Of a stretch of DNA of 64,000 bases, positions 31,649-42,454 are shown piece by piece (the stretch's first letter is position 1; each line of letters opens with the position of its first letter). A program made the translations under genes and the position numbers. The notes beneath the pieces were generated by a model. It was not told the DNA's origin. It saw only the letters and a list, made by a program, of their open reading frames with translations, and did not search any database. The stretch is from Tragulus kanchil (taxonomy: Eukaryota; Chordata; Mammalia; Artiodactyla; Tragulidae), in the NCBI GenBank assembly GCA_022376925.1, contig JAIOJX010000005.1:14412501-14476500 (forward strand), written 5' to 3'.

Positions 31649-31955
31649 GGGCTTCCCTGGTGGTCCAGTGGGTAAGGACACCGCCTTGCAGTGCAAGGGG
31701 CGCCAGTTCCATCCCTGGCCTGGGAAGATCCCACGTGCCGCGGAGCAGCTGGACCGATGTGTCCAATTATCCAGCCGGAGCTCTGGGGCACGTGCACCCA
31801 GAGCCGGTTCTCTGCGACAACAGAGGCCACTGCAATGAGAGGCCCACATGGGCCAAAGAGCAATGATGGATGAAAACAGATAAATGAAAGACCAACAGAA
31901 GTGGCCTGCCTGCTCCTCTCCCTCCCTAACCTGCCCCCCCTCACCAAAAAAAGAA
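31649..31955 (+). mobile_element. Young CHR-like SINE
   Basis: It starts gggcttccctggtggtccag, has ggcgccagttccatccctgg, gccggagctctggggcacgt and gatggatgaaaacagataaa, then the C-rich end and an A tail. A perfect target-site duplication, taaagtcagaatgtt, lies at 31634-31648 and 31956-31970. The NRF1-like core is mutated here (gcacgtgcac). Confidence 0.93.
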
Positions 31956-31970
31956 TAAAGTCAGAATGTT

Positions 31971-32675
31971 TGCCTCTACCTTCGCACTTTCAAGGAAAAG
32001 ATGAATTGTCACCAGAAGACACTTCTTGAGACACTGTAGGTGTCAGAAAGAAAGGCTAAATTTCTCTTTAAGGACTTGATCTTAAATGGCTCCATTATTG
32101 CTGACCTGCGGCTGGTGAGGCCCAACTTACCAAGCATGGCAGCAAAAGGAAGAATCTTGCCTATCAGCCATCTTTGGAGAGAAGGTCTTGCAAAGAAGTC
32201 ATGCAGATACAGGGCAAGGTATTGTCCTGGGACTGCCAAGAAAGAGATTGGCTGAGGGTTAGGATTAAGCTTTCCAGGGAGCGATGGGCAGAGATTTGCC
32301 TGAGAGTTTCTACTGATGAAAATGTTATCACACAAGATTCTGCCTCGTGAGGAGAATCTTGGTTCAACCCTTCCCCCTTTTATTCTGTTTGCTTTCAATC
32401 AGCGTAAGATCTTTCTCACTCATCCTCAGGAAGACATATAGAAGATATTAACCTTTTTCACCTGACCTCCTTAACACAATTTCCTCTCTTCGGAGGTGAG
32501 CTAAGCATTATTTGGATGTGTATAGACATGAGTACAGTTTCAGCCCCTGAAGGGCTGTAGATTTCTGTTCAAGATCTTGTTGGGAAAGAAAGTTATAGGT
32601 CTTCTGTAAAGAGGGCTATATCAGTAGGCCTTGTCTATCTCTGTCTTAAAAATGCTGTGGGAGCTAACTGCATTC
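31971..32675. other. Unique intergenic DNA
   Basis: No recognised gene or repeat. The minus frame 32009-32398 (129 codons) shows no domain I recognise. Confidence 0.4.
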
Positions 32676-32685
32676 CTAGGTAGCT

Positions 32686-32968
32686 TCTTTTTTTTTTTGG
32701 TTAGTTTTTTTGGCCTCTTTTATTGGTTTCTTATTTATTTATTTTCATACATCTTTATTCTTTGGCCTGTGTGGGCCTCCCATTGCAATGGCCTTTCTTA
32801 TTGCAGAGCACTGGCTCTGGGTGCATGCACTCCAGAGTGCTGGCTCGTAATTGGACACACTGGTCCAGCTGCTCCACGGCACGTGGGATCTTCCTGGGCC
32901 AGGGATTGAACCAGTGCCCCTTGCACTGCAGGTGGACTCTTTACCCATTGGACCACCAGGGAAGTCCT
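32686..32968 (-). mobile_element. CHR-like SINE, minus strand, older subtype
   Basis: Plus text shows a T run, ggcctcttttattggtttct, ttatttatttattttcatac, gtgggcctcccattgcaatg and ggaccaccagggaagtccta. It is the reverse complement of the same body as 2905. However, it has an (AAAT)n stretch before the 3' end and no C-rich terminus, so it is a second subtype. Confidence 0.85.
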
Positions 32969-32975
32969 AGTTTCT

Positions 32976-33142
32976 TTTTTAAAATATTTATTTATATTCA
33001 TTTGACTGTGCCAGGTCTTAGTTGTGGCATGCAAACTCTTAGTTGTGACATCATGAGATCTAGTTCCCCCACCAAGGATTGAACCCAGGCCCCCTATATT
33101 GAGAGGATGGAGTCCTAGGCACTGGACCACCAGGCAATCCCC
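32976..33142 (-). mobile_element. CHR-type SINE, minus strand, older family
   Basis: The run atttgactgtgccaggtctt, agttgtggcatgcaaactct, accaaggattgaacccaggc and ggcactggaccaccaggcaa is an older artiodactyl CHR element read from the minus strand. It directly abuts the SINE at 32686, giving two head-to-tail minus-strand SINEs. Confidence 0.8.
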
Positions 33143-33954
33143 CATCTAGCTAGCTTCTTAATGCTTTTCTTAATGACAGAAAGGGGTAGAGACACTAGAA
33201 CGCAAGACTTTAGAGGTCTAGGTTTTGGGAGAAGGGATTCAATTTTCCCAGTTCTTGTTTTTAAAGGCTGGGGTTGTTAAAAGTCTTCTAATGGTATCAT
33301 GAACTGTTCTTTATTGGTTCTCTGTGTCTGAGGACCTCAAATTAGTCTCCAAATTTTAATCTGTGGTATGTTCATATTGATGAGCCTTTTCTGGATGCGA
33401 ATTCTCAAATACTTCTTTCTCAGTTCATGACATGAGAGGCATGGACGAGGCCAGGAAAGCATATATAAAGTATTTTGAATGTTAGTGTACACTTTTTTTC
33501 AGGTGAGGGCTGACTGTCTTAAGTGATACAAGATACAGTGTTCCCAGAGCTTATCTGAGTGACTGTTGAAGATGAACTCTATTTTCCATGCAGGATATTT
33601 TTGGCCTGTAATTTTTCTTGCCAGGAACTATGATTTTAGATGTGGAGGCTTAGCCTTACCCAAGGGACTGTCTCTATGATCTGAAAGATCTTTTGGCTCT
33701 GTTATGAGTGACCTGACACTTGGAAGCTGCTACAGCAACCAAGTAAGTCCTATATTCACTAAAACAGCTAAGGGCTAATAGCAAGTGAGCCCAACCACCA
33801 ATGTGAGCAAGTCCTGCTTGATTCAAAGCCAACAAATAAACAGCACTGAAAAGGACTAGTTTAAGCCATAAACTGACATCTTTGGCTGAGGTGCCTGGTG
33901 ATTCAGCTGATAGATTTTATTTAAAACTTAAAACTAGAATATAATAAACCTGCA

Positions 33955-34171
33955 GGGCTTCCCAGGTGGCTCAGTGGGTAAAGAATCCACCTGCAATGGG
34001 GGAGATGCAAGAGCATGGGTTTGATCCTTGCGTCAGGAAAATCCCCTGGAGGAGGGCATGGCAACCCATTCCAGTATTCCTGTCTGGAGAAGCCCACGGA
34101 CAGAGGAGCCTGCCAGGCTCCAGTCCATAGGGTTGAAATGACTGAAGTGACTGAGCACATACACACACACG
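33955..34171 (+). mobile_element. Bov-tA SINE with perfect target-site duplication (D9 copy A)
   Basis: Full-length Bov-tA starting gggcttcccaggtggctcag, with gggtttgatccttgcgtcag and ggaaaatcccctggaggagg, ending in an acacac tail. The 13-base repeat taataaacctgca at 33942-33954 and 34172-34184 is a perfect target-site duplication. Confidence 0.95.
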
Positions 34172-35037
34172 TAATAAACCTGCAAGGGAAGGTAAGTTTC
34201 AGCCTGGAGTGATGTCAGGGCAATCCCCATCTAGCTACTTCTTAATGCTTTTCTTAATGACAGAAAGGGTAGAGACACTAGAACGCAAGACTTTAGAGGT
34301 CTAGGTTTTGGGAGAAGGGATTCAATTTTCCCAGTTCTTGTTTTTAAAGGCTGGGGTTGTTAAAAGTCTTCTAATGGTATCATGAACTGTTCTTTATTGG
34401 TTCTCTGTGTCTGAGGACCTCAAATTAGTCTCCAAATTTTAATCTGTGGTATGTTCATATTGATGAGCCTTTTCTGGATGCGAATTCTCAAATACTTCTT
34501 TCTCAGTTCATGACATGAGAGGCATGGACGAGGCCAGGAAAGCATATATAAAGTATTTTGAATGTTAGTGTACACTTTTTTTCAGGTGAGGGCTGACTGT
34601 CTTAAGTGATACAAGATACAGTGTTCCCAGAGCTTATCTGAGTGACTGTTGAAGATGAACTCTATTTTCCATGCAGGATATTTTTGGCCTGTAATTTTTC
34701 TTGCCAGGAACTATGATTTTAGATGTGGAGGCTTAGCCTTACCCAAGGGACTGTCTCTATGATCTGAAAGATCTTTTGGCTCTGTTATGAGTGACCTGAC
34801 ACTTGGAAGCTGCTACAGCAACCAAGTAAGTCCTATATTCACTAAAACAGCTAAGGGCTAATAGCAAGTGAGCCCAACCACCAATGTGAGCAAGTCCTGC
34901 TTGATTCAAAGCCAACAAATAAACAGCACTGAAAAGGACTAGTTTAAGCCATAAACTGACATCTTTGGCTGAGGTGCCTGGTGATTCAGCTGATAGATTT
35001 TATTTAAAACTTAAAACTAGAATATAATAAACCTGCA

Positions 35038-35254
35038 GGGCTTCCCAGGTGGCTCAGTGGGTAAAGAATCCACCTGCAATGGGGGAGATGCAAGAGCATG
35101 GGTTTGATCCTTGCGTCAGGAAAATCCCCTGGAGGAGGGCATGGCAACCCATTCCAGTATTCCTGTCTGGAGAAGCCCACGGACAGAGGAGCCTGCCAGG
35201 CTCCAGTCCATAGGGTTGAAATGACTGAAGTGACTGAGCACATACACACACACG
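35038..35254 (+). mobile_element. Bov-tA SINE (D9 copy B)
   Basis: Duplicate of 33955-34171, target site included, at offset 1083. Confidence 0.95.
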
Positions 35255-35751
35255 TAATAAACCTGCAAGGGAAGGTAAGTTTCAGCCTGGAGTGATGTCA
35301 GGGCATGGGCAGCTGATTCAGCTCATCTGTCAGGCCAGCTACATTCAAAATCTGGCAAGCCAACAGACGTTTTTTCCCCTTCAGGAAAGATTCCCATTCC
35401 TTTCCCCTCTACTCTGTAAGACCACAGAGTGCTCTGACTTGCTTTATAGACTCAGGTTGCAGAGTTTATTGACCTTACTTCCAACAAAACATCTTTCATT
35501 TTCATTAAACAAAATGTCTAACATCTGTTATGTTGTGAGTAATAAAGGTGTATTTTCCATTTTTACAATAACTTAGGCATGCAGTTAAGAATGAAATCAA
35601 CTTCTCAAGTTCCATTAGAGGTTACATGAATTACCTGAATCAAATTGTAACTCTAATTCAGATATTAAAAAAAAAATTCCTCAGAAGTCTATGCCTAGGA
35701 TTCCCAATTCTTTCTGAGGTTGAAATTGTAATTTTTCATATTCTTTCTGAC

Positions 35752-35797
35752 TATAAGAATATTATTGACAATATAAAGAATATTATTGACAATAATA
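35752..35797 (+). repeat. About 21-bp unit, two tandem copies
   Basis: The motif aagaatattattgacaata occurs twice in tandem. The duplicate pair at 36882-36927 belongs to D10 copy B. Confidence 0.8.
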
Positions 35798-36096
35798 AAA
35801 AATATTGCAAATAATTTCAAATTTTAGGAGAGGATAAAAATGAAAGTAAAACTCAATTTGAATCCATTTACAATAACACCAAAAGGATAAAATACTTATA
35901 AATTTAAGAAAAGAAGCACAAGACTTATGTACTGAAAACTACAAAGCAGTGCTGAAACAAATTTAAAACGATTTAACTGAATGAAAAAAAATCTCATGTT
36001 CCTGGATCAGGGACTTAGTATTATCAAGACAGTAATACTCTCCAAATTGACCTACAGATTTAATGCAATCTGTACCAGAATCCTGATTGCCTTTCA

Positions 36097-36285
36097 TTGG
36101 GCAGAACTGATAAACTGATCCTAAAATTCATATGGAAATTCAAGGAACCCCGAATAATCAAAACAATCCTGAAAAAGAAGAACAAAGTTAGAAAACTCTT
36201 ACTTCCCAATTTCAAACTTTACTACAGAGCTACAATAACCAAGACAGTGAGGTATTGGCATAAAGCTGAACATATAGATCAATGA
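36097..36285 (+). pseudogene. L1 ORF2 C-terminal remnant (copy 1 of 3)
   Basis: A 62-codon frame with [40 protein letters not shown] and [17 protein letters not shown]. These follow the conserved L1 ORF2 segment downstream of the reverse transcriptase domain (KFIWK..RI.K..L, LPDFK.YYKA, WYWHK). It stops right after IDQ. It is a dead LINE piece. Duplicates at 37227-37415 and 38391-38579 come from D10 and D11. Confidence 0.85.
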
Positions 36286-36302
36286 AATAGAATTAAAGAT
36301 AC

Positions 36303-36360
36303 AGGATTAGGGCTTCCTGGTGGTCCAGCGGTAAGGACACCCCCCCTTACTACCCCCGGC
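36303..36360 (+). mobile_element. Truncated, corrupted SINE end at the D10 junction
   Basis: The same SINE that is intact at 37440 begins here after acaggatta. It loses single bases at once (ggcttcctggtggtccagcg) and then becomes an uninterpretable C-rich run. It is the frayed end of D10 copy A, not a separate insertion. Confidence 0.8.
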
Positions 36361-37226
36361 GACCTGAAGTGACAGCACTACAGTAATAAACCTGCAAGGG
36401 AAGGTAAGTTTCAGCCTGGAGTGATGTCAGGGCATGGGCAGCTGATTCAGCTCATCTGTCAGGCCAGCTACATTCAAAATCTGGCAAGCCAACAGACGTT
36501 TTTTCCCCTTCAGGAAAGATTCCCATTCCTTTCCCCTCTACTCTGTAAGACCACAGAGTGCTCTGACTTGCTTTATAGACTCAGGTTGCAGAGTTTATTG
36601 ACCTTACTTCCAACAAAACATCTTTCATTTTCATTAAACAAAATGTCTAACATCTGTTATGTTGTGAGTAATAAAGGTGTATTTTCCATTTTTACAATAA
36701 CTTAGGCATGCAGTTAAGAATGAAATCAACTTCTCAAGTTCCATTAGAGGTTACATGAATTACCTGAATCAAATTGTAACTCTAATTCAGATATTAAAAA
36801 AAAAATTCCTCAGAAGTCTATGCCTAGGATTCCCAATTCTTTCTGAGGTTGAAATTGTAATTTTTCATATTCTTTCTGACTATAAGAATATTATTGACAA
36901 TATAAAGAATATTATTGACAATAATAAAAAATATTGCAAATAATTTCAAATTTTAGGAGAGGATAAAAATGAAAGTAAAACTCAATTTGAATCCATTTAC
37001 AATAACACCAAAAGGATAAAATACTTATAAATTTAAGAAAAGAAGCACAAGACTTATGTACTGAAAACTACAAAGCAGTGCTGAAACAAATTTAAAACGA
37101 TTTAACTGAATGAAAAAAAATCTCATGTTCCTGGATCAGGGGACTTAGTATTATCAAGACAGTAATACTCTCCAAATTGACCTACAGATTTAATGCAATC
37201 TGTACCAGAATCCTGATTGCCTTTCA

Positions 37227-37415
37227 TTGGGCAGAACTGATAAACTGATCCTAAAATTCATATGGAAATTCAAGGAACCCCGAATAATCAAAACAATCCT
37301 GAAAAAGAAGAACAAAGTTAGAAAACTCTTACTTCCCAATTTCAAACTTTACTACAGAGCTACAATAACCAAGACAGTGAGGTATTGGCATAAAGCTGAA
37401 CATATAGATCAATGA
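37227..37415 (+). pseudogene. L1 ORF2 C-terminal remnant (copy 2 of 3)
   Basis: Identical in translation to 36097-36285. It sits in both D10 copy B and D11 copy A. Confidence 0.85.
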
Positions 37416-37439
37416 AATAGAATTAAAGATACAGGATTA

Positions 37440-37742
37440 GGGCTTCCCTGGTGGTCCAGCGGGTAAGGACACCGCCCTGCAGTGCAAGGGGCACCGGTTA
37501 GCTCCCTGGCCTGGGAGGATCCCACGTGCCGCGGAGCGGCTGGACCGATGTGTCCAATTACCAAGCCGGAGCTCTGGAGCGCATGCGCCCAGAGCCAGTG
37601 CTCTGCGACAACAGAGGCCCTGCTATGGGAGGTCCACACGGGCCAAAGAAGAACAGAGATGGATGAAAATGGACAAATGAAAGACCAACAGAAGTAGCCC
37701 GCCCCGCCTCTGCAACCCGCCCCCCCCAAAAAAGTTAAAAAA
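37440..37742 (+). mobile_element. Young CHR-like SINE in L1 (D11 copy A)
   Basis: It starts gggcttccctggtggtccag, has gtgccgcggagcggctggac and an intact NRF1-like gcgcatgcgc at 37579-37588, then gatggatgaaaatggacaaa, a C-rich end and an A tail. A perfect target-site duplication, aaagatacaggatta, occurs at 37425-37439 and 37743-37757. The body lacks the usual accgcga after gaggcc (gaggccctgctatggg). Confidence 0.94.
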
Positions 37743-37761
37743 AAAGATACAGGATTAAAAC

Positions 37762-37893
37762 TGTACATTTATTTATTTGTCTATGTCATGCAACAGGCAT
37801 GAAGGATGTTAATTCCCTGACCAGGGATCAAACCCAAGCCCTCTGCAGTTGAAGTGCGAGTCCTAACCACTGCACCACCAGGGAATTCTCCAA
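37762..37893 (-). mobile_element. CHR-type SINE, minus strand (D11 copy A)
   Basis: The run atttatttatttgtctatgt, ccctgaccagggatcaaacc and cctaaccactgcaccaccag is the reverse complement of an older CHR SINE. It is inserted in the same L1, beside the younger SINE. Confidence 0.8.
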
Positions 37894-38390
37894 ATTCATA
37901 CACTTATGATTAACTTCTTTTTTAACAAGGGTGCCATGACCATTCAATGGGCACAGAGCAGACTTCTCAACAAATGGTGTTTGGACACATAAATATCGAT
38001 GGAAAAGAATCAAATAGGACCCTTTCCACAAATAGCACACAAAATTAACTGAAAACAGATCACTGACCGAAATGTAAAAGCTAAAACTATGATAAAACTC
38101 CTTGAAGAAAATAGACACACAATCTCTGTGGCCTAAGTCAGACAATGGATTCTTAGATATGACACCTAAACCACAAGGATCAAAAGAAAATATAACTGGA
38201 CTTAATGAAATTTAAAACTTCTGTGTGCTCTAAAAGACACTAGCAAGAAAATGAAAGGATAACTCAGAGAATAGGAGAAAGTATTTGCAATCATATATCT
38301 AATAAAAGACTTTATATAAAACATATAAAGAACTCCTAAATTGACCTACAGATTTAATGCAATCTGTACCAGAATCCTGATTGCCTTTCA

Positions 38391-38579
38391 TTGGGCAGAA
38401 CTGATAAACTGATCCTAAAATTCATATGGAAATTCAAGGAACCCCGAATAATCAAAACAATCCTGAAAAAGAAGAACAAAGTTAGAAAACTCTTACTTCC
38501 CAATTTCAAACTTTACTACAGAGCTACAATAACCAAGACAGTGAGGTATTGGCATAAAGCTGAACATATAGATCAATGA
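38391..38579 (+). pseudogene. L1 ORF2 C-terminal remnant (copy 3 of 3)
   Basis: Identical in translation to the two earlier copies; it lies in D11 copy B at offset 1164. Confidence 0.85.
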
Positions 38580-38603
38580 AATAGAATTAAAGATACAGGA
38601 TTA

Positions 38604-38911
38604 GGGCTTCCCTGGTGGTCCAGCGGGTAAGGACACCGCCCTGCAGTGCAAGGGGCACCGGTTAGCTCCCTGGCCTGGGAGGATCCCACGTGCCGCGGAG
38701 CGGCTGGACCGATGTGTCCAATTACCAAGCCGGAGCTCTGGAGCGCATGCGCCCAGAGCCAGTGCTCTGCGACAACAGAGGCCCTGCTATGGGAGGTCCA
38801 CACGGGCCAAAGAAGAACAGAGATGGATGAAAATGGACAAATGAAAGACCAACAGAAGTAGCCCGCCCCGCCTCTGCAACCCGCCCCCCCAAAAAAAGTT
38901 AAAAAAAAAAA
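38604..38911 (+). mobile_element. Young CHR-like SINE in L1 (D11 copy B)
   Basis: Duplicate of 37440-37742 at offset 1164, with one fewer C and a longer A run at the tail. Confidence 0.94.
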
Positions 38912-38929
38912 AAGATACAGGATTAAAAC

Positions 38930-39061
38930 TGTACATTTATTTATTTGTCTATGTCATGCAACAGGCATGAAGGATGTTAATTCCCTGACCAGGGATCAAA
39001 CCCAAGCCCTCTGCAGTTGAAGTGCGAGTCCTAACCACTGCACCACCAGGGAATTCTCCAA
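38930..39061 (-). mobile_element. CHR-type SINE, minus strand (D11 copy B)
   Basis: Duplicate of 37762-37893 at offset 1168. Confidence 0.8.
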
Positions 39062-40726
39062 ATTCATACACTTATGATTAACTTCTTTTTTAACAAGGGT
39101 GCCATGACCATTCAATGGGCACAGAGCAGACTTCTCAACAAATGGTGTTTGGACACATAAATATCGATGGAAAAGAATCAAATAGGACCCTTTCCACAAA
39201 TAGCACACAAAATTAACTGAAAACAGATCACTGACCGAAATGTAAAAGCTAAAACTATGATAAAACTCCTTGAAGAAAATAGACACACAATCTCTGTGGC
39301 CTAAGTCAGACAATGGATTCTTAGATATGACACCTAAACCACAAGGATCAAAAGAAAATATAACTGGACTTAATGAAATTTAAAACTTCTGTGTGCTCTA
39401 AAAGACACTAGCAAGAAAATGAAAGGATAACTCAGAGAATAGGAGAAAGTATTTGCAATCATATATCTAATAAAAGACTTTATATAAAACATATAAAGAA
39501 CTCCTACAACTCAATAAGAAGAAGACAAATACCTCAGTTGTAAAACAGGGAAAAGACGGAATAGACACTTATCCTGCGAAGACACACAAATGCGTAACAA
39601 AAACACGAAAATGTACCTGGAATCCTTAGTTATCTGGGAAACATATAGTAAATCAAAACCACAATAAGATAACCATTTCACATCCATTAGTATGGTTAAA
39701 ATCAAAATGACAGACAGTAACAGATGTTGGCAAAGATGTGGAGAAAATGGAATCCTCATTCACTGTTTCTGGGATTATAAAATGGTGTAGTCACTTTGGG
39801 AGACAGTTTGGTAGTTCCTTAAAGTGTTTAACATAGAGTCGTTATGTAATTCAGCAATTCTACTTCTGGGTAGAGAATCAAGAAAACTGAAAACATATGT
39901 CCACATAAAACTTGAACATAAATATTCATAGCAGAATTATTTATAATAGCCAAAAAGTAGGAATAGCAAAAAATGCCTACCAAATAATGAACAGATAAAT
40001 TAAAAGATGATCTCTCCAGGCAGGGGAATGCTATTCTATAATAAAAGAGGACTGAAAAACTAAAGCATGCTCCAACACAGGTGAACCTTGAAAACATTAT
40101 GTTAAATGAAAGAAGCCAATTACAAAAGGCCATGTATTGTATAATTCTATTTATATGTAATTTGTATAATAGGCAAATCCATAGAGAAGAAAGCAGATTA
40201 GTGACTGCCAGAGGCTGGATGTAGGGGACCACAGGCTAATAACTGCTAATGGGTATAGAGTTTCTTTGGGGGTAATAAAATGTTTTAACATTAGATGTTA
40301 TTGATGGTATACAACTTCGTCAATATGCTAAAACCACTGAATTTTTACTTTAAAGGTGTGAATTTTCTAGCATGTGAATTTTATCTCAGTAAAGTTGTTA
40401 TTAAAATTAAGCCAATGAGTTCATTTTCACTTAAATAAAGGCGGCATTTGCAAAAAAGACATAACTCAATCTGAGACCATATTACATACTCATAGACCTA
40501 ATGTGACTCCCATGTTGGGATACACACGTACACACATTTTCCACGCACACACAGTATCTCCACAAGATTTTGATCAAGCAGTGCATCCTGTGTTTGCTCT
40601 TTTTCAGGCAATAGCACAGCCTTTGCCCCGAGGACACCAAACACTCTCGTAAAGCAGGGTTTCTCCAAAATGTGGGAAGAGACCACTGAGGATACTCAGA
40701 ACAATTTTAGCTGATACTTAAGTGAA

Positions 40727-40838
40727 CTTTTTTTGCCAGAGGGCATGTGAGGTCTTAGTTCCCAGATGAGGGGTTGAATCCACACCCCCTGGACTGGAAG
40801 CATGGAATCTAAATCACTGCACTGACAGGGGAGCCCCC
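40727..40838 (-). mobile_element. CHR-type SINE fragment, minus strand (D12 copy A)
   Basis: The run gaggtcttagttcccagatg, aggggttgaatccacacccc and aatcactgcactgacagggg reads as a CHR SINE on the minus strand, moderately diverged. The duplicate is 41827-41938. Confidence 0.7.
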
Positions 40839-41826
40839 AGACAGTTTGATTTTAACTGTCTATTTACATTACTGTGTACTAAAAAAATGTAACTACTGCA
40901 TCAGACTCATGTCACACATATAACTGCTTAGGGACAGGATAGGTGGGAATATATATTTTAAAAACTGAACAAATTAAAAGAAATACACAAAGTATGTTAC
41001 AGGGCTAAACATAGGGCAAATGCGCTGAAATGACACTGAAACAACTGTGGTTTTAAGTAGGAATAGCAAAAAATGCCTACCAAATAATGAACAGATAAAT
41101 TAAAAGATGATCTCTCCAGGCAGGGGAATGCTATTCTATAATAAAAGAGGACTGAAAAACTAAAGCATGCTCCAACACAGGTGAACCTTGAAAACATTAT
41201 GTTAAATGAAAGAAGCCAATTACAAAAGGCCATGTATTGTATAATTCTATTTATATGTAATTTGTATAATAGGCAAATCCATAGAGAAGAAAGCAGATTA
41301 GTGACTGCCAGAGGCTGGATGTAGGGGACCACAGGCTAATAACTGCTAATGGGTATAGAGTTTCTTTGGGGGTAATAAAATGTTTTAACATTAGATGTTA
41401 TTGATGGTATACAACTTCGTCAATATGCTAAAACCACTGAATTTTTACTTTAAAGGTGTGAATTTTCTAGCATGTGAATTTTATCTCAGTAAAGTTGTTA
41501 TTAAAATTAAGCCAATGAGTTCATTTTCACTTAAATAAAGGCGGCATTTGCAAAAAAGACATAACTCAATCTGAGACCATATTACATACTCATAGACCTA
41601 ATGTGACTCCCATGTTGGGATACACACGTACACACATTTTCCACGCACACACAGTATCTCCACAAGATTTTGATCAAGCAGTGCATCCTGTGTTTGCTCT
41701 TTTTCAGGCAATAGCACAGCCTTTGCCCCGAGGACACCAAACACTCTCGTAAAGCAGGGTTTCTCCAAAATGTGGGAAGAGACCACTGAGGATACTCAGA
41801 ACAATTTTAGCTGATACTTAAGTGAA

Positions 41827-41938
41827 CTTTTTTTGCCAGAGGGCATGTGAGGTCTTAGTTCCCAGATGAGGGGTTGAATCCACACCCCCTGGACTGGAAG
41901 CATGGAATCTAAATCACTGCACTGACAGGGGAGCCCCC
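41827..41938 (-). mobile_element. CHR-type SINE fragment, minus strand (D12 copy B)
   Basis: Exact duplicate of 40727-40838 at offset 1100. Confidence 0.7.
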
Positions 41939-42177
41939 AGACAGTTTGATTTTAACTGTCTATTTACATTACTGTGTACTAAAAAAATGTAACTACTGCA
42001 TCAGACTCATGTCACACATATAACTGCTTAGGGACAGGATAGGTGGGAATATATATTTTAAAAACTGAACAAATTAAAAGAAATACACAAAGTATGTTAC
42101 AGGGCTAAACATAGGGCAAATGCGCTGAAATGACACTGAAACAACTGTGGTTTAATAAAACTCTGCTAAAGTATTAT

Positions 42178-42441
42178 TTTGGGGGGCTACTTCTCTTGGT
42201 CTGTCATTCATTTATTTTCATCCATCTTTGTTCTTTGGCCCGCGTGGGCCTCCCATCACAGTGGCCTCTGTCGCTACAGAGCACGGGCTCTGGGCGCATA
42301 TGCTCCAGAGTTCTGGCTCGGTAGTTGGACACACCGGTCCAGCCACTCTGTGGCACGCAGGATCTCCCCAGGCCGGGGATTGAACCAGTGCCCCTTGCAC
42401 TGCAAGGCGGTATCCTTGCCCACTGAACCACCAGGGAAGCC
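42178..42441 (-). mobile_element. CHR-like SINE, minus strand
   Basis: Plus text shows ggggggctacttctcttggt, tcatttattttcatccatct and gcgtgggcctcccatcacag, ending accaccagggaagccc. The flanking repeat ctaaagtattat (42166) and ctaaaatattat (42442) is a target-site duplication with one change. The C-rich end is reduced to a short run, intermediate between the two subtypes. Confidence 0.9.
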
Positions 42442-42454
42442 CTAAAATATTATA

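Larger units (their letters stand above)
33133..35305. repeat. Tandem 1.08-kb duplication D9
   Basis: Copy A is 33133-34222 and copy B is 34219-35305, offset 1083. The start of B lacks single bases (caatccccat for caatcccccat, agctacttctt for agctagcttctt, gaaagggtag for gaaaggggtag); the rest is identical. The left edge cuts through the SINE at 32976-33142. Confidence 0.95.
35228..37497. repeat. Tandem 1.13-kb duplication D10 with scrambled junction
   Basis: Copy A is about 35228-36360 and copy B about 36366-37497, offset 1129-1130. A ends inside a SINE with corrupted bases (ggtaaggacacccccccttac, shown here only in part as gacacccccccttactac). B begins with a decayed version of gaagtgactgagcacatac before becoming perfect at gtaataaacc. 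Copy A also lacks one G (gatcagggac against gatcaggggac). Confidence 0.93.
37171..39506. repeat. Tandem 1.17-kb duplication D11, overlapping D10
   Basis: Copy A is 37171-38338 and copy B is 38335-39506, offset 1164 before and 1168 after the SINE's A run, which is longer in B. A ends aagaactccta and jumps back to ttgacctacag; B ends with the same aagaactccta and continues caactcaataag as an L1 should. Because D10 and D11 overlap, about 36041-36360 exists three times. Confidence 0.96.
35840..40410 (+). mobile_element. Long L1 ORF2-to-3'-end copy, broken by two SINEs and three assembly duplications
   Basis: The continuous reading is an L1. caatttgaatccatttacaa and actacaaagcagtgctgaaa come first, then the ORF2 remnant at 36097. 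After the SINE insertions come ggtgccatgaccattcaatg at 37931, caaatggtgtttggacacat, ccacaataagataaccattt at 39658 and gatgtggagaaaatggaatc at 39735. The 3' end is ttttatctcagtaaagttgt at about 40378. D10, D11 and D12 insert extra copies. The true L1 remnant is around 2.3 kb excluding SINEs, frames broken. Confidence 0.85.
39955..42153. repeat. Tandem 1.1-kb duplication D12
   Basis: Copy A is 39955-41054 and copy B is 41055-42153, constant offset 1100, no visible internal difference and no spacer. A ends aactgtggttt and jumps back into the L1 at aagtaggaatagc; B ends aactgtggttt and continues aataaaactctgc. Confidence 0.96.
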
